Of a stretch of 36,882 nucleotides of DNA, positions 31,385 through 36,882 are shown in pieces (the first letter of the stretch is position 1; each line of letters opens with the position of its first letter). Where the stretch lies: assembly GCA_020053105.1 (NCBI GenBank), contig JAGVNU010000034.1, forward strand, positions 1 to 36,882, in the 5' to 3' direction. The notes below the pieces were generated by a model. That model saw only the letters and a program-made list of their open reading frames with translations, ran no database searches and was not told the DNA's origin. The position numbers and the translations under genes are program-made. Source of the DNA: Thermodesulfovibrionia bacterium (GTDB lineage Bacteria; Nitrospirota; Thermodesulfovibrionia; UBA6902).

Positions 31385-32026
31385 TCAATAAGAATACTTC
31401 TCCAGTCTTTCCAGCACCTCGACGTGCAGTCTCTCGGTCGGTATCAGACGGAATTCAATCGAGTTGGTTTCACCCCCGGAAGCGTTCACGGGGATTGCGG
31501 TGACCGCAAAATATTTCCCGAATTTCCGTTCCAGTTCGGGCTCTACCGCATACACCGAGTTTAGTACCATGGCAGTGCGTTGTCCCACCTGAAATCTCAG
31601 TTGTTTATTCAGTTTTGTGTCCGCGGTAAACGGGAGGTTTGTGCTGACCAGGATAAGACTGATACGCTCCCTCAGATATTTATCACCCAGGACAGAAAGG
31701 AAAAACCGGCCCAGTTTCTTGAGTATTAAAGGCTGTGATCCATCCAGCTGGTGAGCAGTGGCAAACAGGAATGACTGGTCAATCAGGACAGAGCCTCTCC
31801 TGAATTTTATCCATTTGCCGGCTGTCCCGAATTCCTTCATAAGCAGATTATTGATTTCCTGATTAAATTTGATGCGGGGTTCGGAAACAGCCAGGGCAGG
31901 TTCCAGGAAGCGCTGGATTTTAATTGCACGGTAATACAGTAAAGCGCTCAATAACAGGAGGCCGATAAGCGTCATACTGAGAATCGGCCCCGGCGGCATA
32001 ATAAATTTTCTTATATAATTTTTCAT
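31385..32026 (-). CDS. Single-pass membrane protein with OmpA/MotB-like C-terminal domain
   Basis: The start is taken at ATG 32026, 3 bases after the REC-HEPN stop; ATG 32041, overlapping that gene, is an alternative. One membrane helix (about residues 12-32 of the 213) is followed by a periplasmic region. The last 150 residues resemble a divergent OmpA/MotB-type domain: ILKKLGRFFLSVLGD, ISLILVSTN, then LRFQVGQRTAMVLNSVY and IEFRLIPTERL. These echo the RA-x-V-x-x-L and RRVEF motifs of that peptidoglycan-binding fold, though the key Asp/Arg pair is not clear. It is the last gene of a three-gene minus-strand unit with a receiver-HEPN protein and a histidine kinase. Function is unknown. Confidence 0.65.
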   Translation of the reverse strand: MKNYIRKFIMPPGPILSMTLIGLLLLSALLYYRAIKIQRFLEPALAVSEPRIKFNQEINNLLMKEFGTAGKWIKFRRGSVLIDQSFLFATAHQLDGSQPLILKKLGRFFLSVLGDKYLRERISLILVSTNLPFTADTKLNKQLRFQVGQRTAMVLNSVYAVEPELERKFGKYFAVTAIPVNASGGETNSIEFRLIPTERLHVEVLERLEKYSY

Positions 32027-32027
32027 C

Positions 32028-32915
32028 TCAAAGCTGGTCATCCAGCAGGTTCAGGTTTTTTACGGCATCATCAAAATCTTTTTCTTTTATGGCGCCGGGC
32101 TGATGTATGGCCATGTTTCTTATCAGATTCAATCTCTGGAACAACCCTCTCCTGTATTTACTGATAAGACTGGAGCGTTCCAGTTCCTTCAGGCAGTCTG
32201 AAAGCACAGGGACAGAACGCCCGAGGACCCGCCCAGTGTAAGACTTGAGCTGGTTTTCAATATAATGACCGAGCAGTAGAGACCCTACGACCACATCTCC
32301 GTTCCTGTAGTACTCCTTCGCCTGTTGAGGAGAAACAGCAGACTTGAATATCTGGATGTTTTCGCGCGACTCATTCTCCCCGGGGGCAATGTCCTGAATC
32401 TTGCGGTATATCTCCTGGCACTTGTCTATCATGCCTTTTTCGAGATATGATTCTGCAAGCAGAAACAGGTCCTTTATCTTGTCCGCCCCTTCATTCTGCT
32501 TGAGGGCAAAAGCATATGCATGCCGCAAGGCCTCTGTTTTGTCGTCTTTTTTATCCAGCACATCGAAATGCCTTGACCAGCGCTTTCCCTTTAACACGTT
32601 GTCTTTTGTAAAACGGAACACCTTCTCCAGGACTTCGCTTTTATCGAGTTTCCCGCTGACAATTATAATGTTAAGCGTCGGGTAATTTTCGAAGATCTCG
32701 GGAAGGGCATCGATGCCTTCATTCAGTCTGTCAAACTCTATATCCAGCGTCATGAGGTCAAATATCTGGGTTGTTAACAGCTGCAGCGCCTGCCTGACGC
32801 TGGAAGCCTCGCTGAACCTGATATCAGACGTCTCTGTGCCGATCGCCCGTTTGATCTCAAGCTTCAGCAGTTCCCTGTCCTCATATTCATTGTCAGCTAC
32901 AAGTACATTAAACAT
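32028..32915 (-). CDS. Receiver domain fused to a HEPN-like domain
   Basis: The product has 295 residues. Residues 1-115 are a receiver: VLVADNE (Asp8), phospho-Asp58 in LMTLDIEFD, the switch Ser in IIIVSGK, and Lys109. The middle (about 125-185) is helical and TPR-like (LAESYLEKGMIDKCQEIYRKI). The C-terminus (about 195-295) is a helical bundle with GHYIENQLKSY and a closing R-x4-H motif (RNMAIH, Arg266/His271), the mark of HEPN domains, many of which are RNases in toxin or defence systems. There is no DNA-binding domain, so phosphorylation may control HEPN activity (inference). Its start overlaps the end of the adjacent histidine kinase gene, so a cognate pair is likely. R-x4-H motifs also occur by chance, so the HEPN call needs structure prediction. 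Confidence 0.7.
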   Translation of the reverse strand: MFNVLVADNEYEDRELLKLEIKRAIGTETSDIRFSEASSVRQALQLLTTQIFDLMTLDIEFDRLNEGIDALPEIFENYPTLNIIIVSGKLDKSEVLEKVFRFTKDNVLKGKRWSRHFDVLDKKDDKTEALRHAYAFALKQNEGADKIKDLFLLAESYLEKGMIDKCQEIYRKIQDIAPGENESRENIQIFKSAVSPQQAKEYYRNGDVVVGSLLLGHYIENQLKSYTGRVLGRSVPVLSDCLKELERSSLISKYRRGLFQRLNLIRNMAIHQPGAIKEKDFDDAVKNLNLLDDQL

Positions 32916-33949
32916 CAGAGCGCCTCCTCAACAAGCGGCAGATTGATAATTATCTCCGTCCCTGTTCCCGGTGCAGTATGCTCTTTCCCTACTTTGATTT
33001 TCCCGGCATGGAGCCCGACCACATATTTTGCGAAATACAGTCCCTGCCCCCAGCCCCCGTCAGATGCCTTCCTTTTGTAAAAACAGAGGTCAGCTTCCTG
33101 CTCATCCATTCCAATGCCCTGGTCCCGGAACGACAGGGCTACATACCGCCTGTTGCTGTCAATGTCCTCTGAACAGGAGAATGAAATAAGCGCGCGTTCC
33201 TGGTCAGGTTTTTTATACTTTATGGCATTATCAATAAGATTTTCAAAAACCGTCTTTAAAAGGGTCTGTGAAGCAAAAATTGCCGGAGCAGGGGATGTGT
33301 CCTGTAAAACAAAGTCAGCCAGATCACCGTATTGTCTGGTCAGCGTGACGAACATTTCTTTCAGGTCGACCTTCTCAAAGCTTATGAGAACGGTTTCCCG
33401 CTCATCGGAAATCTTCTTGAAAATATCAATGTCCGCGAAGAGCTTTTCCATGTTGTCATCAAGGCGGACCTTGACCTCGGGGGGAAGTTCATGAAGCAGG
33501 TCCAGCCGGCGCTTTATCCTTCCAAGGTTGTTCTTGAATTCATGGCCGATGGTGGCTGTGATATAACGGATAAATTCGTTTCGCCTGGCAATCTCCTGGT
33601 TCTTCAGCAGCAGTAATTCATTTTCACGCGCCCGTCCCTGTTTTTGCTGATAAATAAAAGTGAGATAAACGCAGAACAGTGCGAAGGTGACTATCATTGC
33701 AATAAATGAGTAGTCCGCGACCCTCTTCGACCCCTCAAGCTGCACCTGCATAAGAGCGAGGAATTCCTCTGCTGAGGATGGACTGGAAGCCGCTTCTTTC
33801 CAGGGCATCAGCCACGGCATGAGCCTGTCAAAGGGTGTGATAAAATGATTAAGGTAAACCATGCCCAGCAGCAGCCATATAACCGCCGCTACAAGCAGCA
33901 TAAATATATACCTTGTTATTTTAAGGGTTCCATTCATTGGTCCGGCCAT
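32915..33949 (-). CDS. Membrane sensor histidine kinase paired with the REC-HEPN protein
   Basis: The product has 344 residues. AAAGGAG lies 11 bases before ATG 33949, and an in-frame ATG 12 bases later is also possible. Two membrane helices (about 14-34 and 81-100) flank a short periplasmic loop of about 45 residues, with no recognised sensor domain. The phosphoacceptor is His136 in IGHEFKNNLGRI. The ATPase domain has the N box (ENLIDNAIKY), G1 (RDQGIGMD) and G2 (WGQGLYFAKYVVG), and ends EIIINLPLVEEAL. It overlaps the REC-HEPN gene, and the small periplasmic loop could instead sense through contact with the OmpA-like protein downstream (inference). Divergent from the TMTC-like gene at 34075. 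Confidence 0.92.
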   Translation of the reverse strand: MAGPMNGTLKITRYIFMLLVAAVIWLLLGMVYLNHFITPFDRLMPWLMPWKEAASSPSSAEEFLALMQVQLEGSKRVADYSFIAMIVTFALFCVYLTFIYQQKQGRARENELLLLKNQEIARRNEFIRYITATIGHEFKNNLGRIKRRLDLLHELPPEVKVRLDDNMEKLFADIDIFKKISDERETVLISFEKVDLKEMFVTLTRQYGDLADFVLQDTSPAPAIFASQTLLKTVFENLIDNAIKYKKPDQERALISFSCSEDIDSNRRYVALSFRDQGIGMDEQEADLCFYKRKASDGGWGQGLYFAKYVVGLHAGKIKVGKEHTAPGTGTEIIINLPLVEEAL

Positions 33950-34074
33950 GAATAATTTTACTCCTTTTTATCGCCAATTGCTCGGTGAAAGGGTCTGCCG
34001 TATTTCAGAAACTCTAAACAGCAGGGGGGGCCGGGTCTCTTTGAAATACTTCCCGTCATTTGTTACTATTCAAA

Positions 34075-36099
34075 ATGATAATAAAGAGCAAATCCCTTCC
34101 ATTCACAATCTCCCTGCTGCTGGCCCTTGCAATCTTGTTAGTCTACGTGCAGGTCGGAAGTCATGAGTTCCTTTTCTACGACGACAATATGTACGTCACT
34201 GAGAACCCTCCGGTGCAGGGAGGGCTGTCCTGGAACGGGTTTGTGTGGGCATTTACTGCTATGCACGCGGGCAATTGGCACCCGCTAACATGGCTGTCCC
34301 ATATGCTCGATGTCCAGATGTTCGGCCTTAATCCAGGGGGCCACCACCTGGTTAACGTGCTGCTCCATGTGACCAACACGGCGCTGCTTTTTCTGGTCCT
34401 CATGCGAATGACGGGCGCACTGTGGCAGAGCGCCTTTGTCGCTGCCCTGTTCGCGTTCCATCCCCTTCATGTGGAATCAGTGGCATGGGTGGCAGAGCGC
34501 AAGGACATTCTGAGCGCCTTCTTTGGTTTGCTTACCCTCAGGGCTTATGTACATTATGCGGAGCAGACCGGCGTTCAGCGATACGTATTAACGGCCCTCA
34601 TGCTTGCACTCGGTCTATTAAGCAAGCCTATGCTGGTGACCTTGCCTTTCCTGTTTCTGCTCCTTGACTTCTGGCCGCTTCTCCGCATAGGCGGACGCTT
34701 TCAGCCGGTCCACGAGGGAACTCCGGACCGTCCGCAGACAACCGTATCACGTTTGCTTGTGGAGAAGGTACCGATGCTGGCATTATGCGCTGCATCAAGT
34801 GTGGTCACTGTGATTGCCCAGAAACGCAGCGGGGCAGTCGCGGACCTGTCCTTGGATATCGGGTCCCGTCTGGCCAACGCTGTGGTCGGCTACGTTCAAT
34901 ATATCGGAAAGACCTTTTGGCCATTATCTCTTTCGGTGTTCTATCCTCACCCCGGCGCTGCATTGCCGGTGCGGCAGATAGCCGGGGCTTGTCTAGTTCT
35001 GGTTTTGTTGACTGCGGTTGTTTTGCTGCTGCTCCGGAGGTCACCATGGCTGGCAGTCGGCTGGTTCTGGTTTCTTGGGACGCTGGTCCCCGTGATCGGA
35101 CTGGTCCAGGTGGGCGCGCAGTCGATTGCAGACCGTTACACATACATACCTCTGATCGGGATATTTATAATGATTGCGTGGGAGGCTCCTGTGCTGTTAG
35201 GAAGTTGGCGCCTCCGGCAGCAGACGGTCGTGACCGCATCGACGGTGGTGATAGTGACCCTTGCGGCCCTTACGTGGGTGCAGATAGGTTATTGGAAGAC
35301 CCACGAAAGTCTTTTCCGTCATGCCCTCAGCGTCACGACTGACAATTGCCTGGCCCACAACAGCCTTGCTGATTATCTTATACGGAAGGATGATCTTGAC
35401 GGAGCTGAATTTCACTTGCAGGAAACATTGCGTCTTTGTCCAGAAAACGAGGCCGCCTGGTATAACCTCGGGGTCTGGCAGCGGAAAAGAGGAGAGCTGC
35501 CTGAGGCAGTCAACTCCCTTAGCGAGGCGCTGCGGCTTAAGCCTGACTATGCCAATGCCTGGTCCAATCTGGGCGCTGTTTACCTGGCCTTAGGCCGCCT
35601 GCCCGAGGCGAATGGCGCCCTTAAAAAAGCGTCGCGGCTCATGCCTAATGACGCTGCGATATGGTTCAATCTCGGCGCATTCTATGGAAAAACCGGTCGG
35701 TCCGGCCAGGCCGTCGAAGCCTATCGTGAAGCCGTGCGACTTAAACCGGACTACGCGGCAGCCTGGAACAATCTCGGCATTGCATACCAAAGTTCAGGCC
35801 TGTTAGCGGAGGCGGCCACTGTGTTTCAGCAGGCAGCCCAGCTCCGGGCCGATGACTATGCTGCCTGGTACAACCTTGGCATAATTTATATCAAGACCGG
35901 GCAGCTCGAAAATGCGGCCGGGGCGCTGAATAAGGCGGTGCAAATCAGGCCGGACCATGCTGCTTCATGGCACAGACTGGGAATGACCTACCTTGACATG
36001 GGGAGGCAAAGAGATGCTGCCGACGTGCTTCGTAAGCTGCAAACAATCGATGCCGGGCTGGCAGCGGACCTCATGCAGCAAATCGGTCCGGGGCAGTGA
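34075..36099 (+). CDS. TMTC-like membrane glycosyltransferase (GT-C) with C-terminal TPR array
   Basis: I chose ATG 34075 over an upstream TTG at 34060; neither has a strong ribosome site. The N-terminal two thirds (about 1-415) hold many membrane helices. The first extracytoplasmic loop carries the acidic pair LFYDDNMYV, as in GT-C enzymes of the PMT type. NWHPLTWLSHMLD, FAFHPLHVESVAWVAERKDILSAFF and GAQSIADRYTYIPLIG are hallmarks of bacterial proteins resembling eukaryotic TMTC O-mannosyltransferases. About six TPR units of 34 residues follow (AAWYNLGVWQRKRGELPEAV, WNNLGIAYQSSGLLAEAATVF). It probably transfers a sugar from a polyprenyl carrier to a protein or glycan in the periplasm. The acceptor is unknown; surface proteins such as the cytochrome are a speculative option. 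Confidence 0.85.
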   Translation: MIIKSKSLPFTISLLLALAILLVYVQVGSHEFLFYDDNMYVTENPPVQGGLSWNGFVWAFTAMHAGNWHPLTWLSHMLDVQMFGLNPGGHHLVNVLLHVTNTALLFLVLMRMTGALWQSAFVAALFAFHPLHVESVAWVAERKDILSAFFGLLTLRAYVHYAEQTGVQRYVLTALMLALGLLSKPMLVTLPFLFLLLDFWPLLRIGGRFQPVHEGTPDRPQTTVSRLLVEKVPMLALCAASSVVTVIAQKRSGAVADLSLDIGSRLANAVVGYVQYIGKTFWPLSLSVFYPHPGAALPVRQIAGACLVLVLLTAVVLLLLRRSPWLAVGWFWFLGTLVPVIGLVQVGAQSIADRYTYIPLIGIFIMIAWEAPVLLGSWRLRQQTVVTASTVVIVTLAALTWVQIGYWKTHESLFRHALSVTTDNCLAHNSLADYLIRKDDLDGAEFHLQETLRLCPENEAAWYNLGVWQRKRGELPEAVNSLSEALRLKPDYANAWSNLGAVYLALGRLPEANGALKKASRLMPNDAAIWFNLGAFYGKTGRSGQAVEAYREAVRLKPDYAAAWNNLGIAYQSSGLLAEAATVFQQAAQLRADDYAAWYNLGIIYIKTGQLENAAGALNKAVQIRPDHAASWHRLGMTYLDMGRQRDAADVLRKLQTIDAGLAADLMQQIGPGQ

Positions 36100-36157
36100 A
36101 GAGGGAATGTAAAGCGGATTGGCAGAGAGCAAGATTCAGCTATCATTCAATTTAAGT

Positions 36158-36174
36158 GTAACCTTGACGGTTAC
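36158..36174. promoter_or_regulatory. Short dyad upstream of the PIN gene
   Basis: GTAACC and GGTTAC form a perfect inverted repeat around TTGAC. It could be an operator or part of a promoter for the PIN gene pair. AAAGGAG at 36183-36189 follows, 7 bases before a GTG that opens a 42-codon frame (36196-36324). I do not call that frame a gene. Confidence 0.25.
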
Positions 36175-36334
36175 ATATGTCAAAGGAGACATTCAGTGAT
36201 CATCCGAATCTTTGCAGGATGGACGAGTACAGGATGTAAGAGGGATGGCGTAACTGTAAAAGTAATTTTCTGGGGCAAGTCGAAATTGAGCTTGCAGATT
36301 GCAACTACGGGAACCATCTGCTAATATTATAGCT

Positions 36335-36778
36335 ATGAAAATATATTTCGATGTATGCTGTCTTAACCGCCCATTCGATGATCAAACGCAGGACAGAATA
36401 CATCTTGAGGCTGAAGCAATCCTCGCTATCATTAATCACAGTCGGATATCTAATTGGAGCATAGTAGGTAGCGATGCTATTGATTTTGAAATTGCAAGAA
36501 TACCCGATTATAACAAACGAATCATGGTACAAATACTTTCAACCTTGCATGATGCTCATATTAAAGTCGATTCAGGAATTGAAAAACGAGCTCTGGAACT
36601 CAAGAAAATGGGGCTGAAAGCTATGGACGCCTTGCATATTGGCTGCGCCGAAAAAGCAAAGGCAGAGGTTTTTCTCACAACAGACGACTATCTTTTTAGC
36701 AAGGCCGTGCAGAACAAAAAAATGTTGAAACTAAAGATAGAGAACCCGCTGCGGTGGGTAACGGAGGTATTGAAATGA
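36335..36778 (+). CDS. PIN-domain protein, probable toxin
   Basis: ATG 36335 begins MKIYFDVCCLNRPFDD, the usual opening of a PIN-domain group with the first catalytic Asp in YFDVC; the longer frame from 36299 adds an unlikely tail. Later landmarks are the acidic residues in SDAIDFEIAR, GLKAMDALHIGCA (the central conserved Asp) and VFLTTDDYLF (C-terminal Asp pair). These together make a plausible metal-ion site of an RNase. 147 residues is a normal size. Its stop overlaps the start of a second small gene by 4 bases, as in toxin-antitoxin pairs, although here the toxin-like gene comes first. No clear ribosome site precedes it. Confidence 0.88.
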   Translation: MKIYFDVCCLNRPFDDQTQDRIHLEAEAILAIINHSRISNWSIVGSDAIDFEIARIPDYNKRIMVQILSTLHDAHIKVDSGIEKRALELKKMGLKAMDALHIGCAEKAKAEVFLTTDDYLFSKAVQNKKMLKLKIENPLRWVTEVLK

Positions 36779-36882
36779 GCACGCAAACTATGAGCCCGAT
36801 CGTTATACGAAAAGCTGGGTTGGAAGCAGTTGCGAAGAAACTGGGACCGCTTGGGATGGTGCGTTTCCTGCAGCAATTCGAG
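36775..36882 (+). CDS. Partner of the PIN gene, cut by the right window edge
   Basis: A frame of 36 codons runs from ATG 36775 to the edge with no stop. GGAGG lies 7 bases before the start, and it overlaps the PIN stop (ATGA). The visible sequence (SPIVIRKAGLEAVAKKLGPLG, then MVRFLQQFE) is typical of small unnamed proteins found right after this PIN group. An antitoxin is likely by position, but no DNA-binding motif can be seen in the visible part. Confidence 0.7.
   Translation, partial: MSTQTMSPIVIRKAGLEAVAKKLGPLGMVRFLQQFE

Noticed and set aside
36196..36324. 42-codon GTG frame after AAAGGAG
   Set aside because: The ribosome-site spacing is ideal, but the product has no recognisable feature and GTG frames of this length arise by chance. 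It would need conservation evidence.

Overview
The window reads as chromosomal DNA of a Gram-negative, respiratory, probably anaerobic bacterium. It has lipoprotein signals, an outer-membrane barrel, many c-type cytochromes and sigma-54 control. The mix is what I would expect of a Nitrospirota (Thermodesulfovibrionia-like) or Desulfobacterota genome, but there is no rRNA or marker gene here, so the taxonomy is inference.

Layout. (1) 1-2910, minus strand: a collagen-like surface protein running off the left edge, a 39-residue membrane miniprotein behind a sigma-54 promoter, and a secreted HAF-repeat/MopE-type protein. (2) 3018-7547, plus strand: a signalling triad of a PhnD-like binding lipoprotein, a histidine kinase with a CxxCH heme-c motif in its periplasmic domain, and an NtrC-type sigma-54 activator. 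(3) 7621-17329, minus strand: a 42-residue miniprotein, two lipoproteins with CsgG/GNA1162-like domains, an outer-membrane barrel, a YVTN propeller lipoprotein, a hexaheme cytochrome closely resembling Geobacter OmcS (the nanowire subunit), and an NHL propeller. A GEMM-I (cyclic di-GMP) riboswitch lies directly in front of the cytochrome. (4) 17690-24420, plus strand and divergent from the OmcS operon: a REC-PilZ regulator, a periplasmic parvulin-type chaperone, 26-heme and 16-heme cytochromes, and an NHL propeller. (5) 24606-33949, a defence-like island: DUF433/DUF5615 toxin-antitoxin pair, complete type I restriction system (hsdRMS), then on the minus strand a histidine kinase, a receiver-HEPN fusion and an OmpA-like membrane protein. 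(6) 34075-end: a TMTC-like GT-C glycosyltransferase with TPRs, and a PIN-domain gene with a partner cut by the right edge.

How the parts may work together. Regions 1-4 look like one extracellular electron-transfer locus. Three minus-strand promoters share the form CTGGCAT-N2-TCATTGC, which fits the sigma-54 -24/-12 consensus. A weaker fourth faces the other way. Upstream of two of the three lie paired GGTCAA/TGACC-type dyads whose starts are exactly 22 bp apart, as expected of enhancer sites for an NtrC-type activator, and the third has a looser pair. The local heme-kinase/NtrC pair is the obvious candidate regulator. Cyclic di-GMP appears to enter twice, through the riboswitch on the OmcS mRNA and the PilZ domain of the divergent regulator. 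The other cytochromes, the chaperone, the propellers, the barrel and the CsgG-like lipoproteins are candidates for assembling, exporting, anchoring and charging a cytochrome filament. That role is inference.
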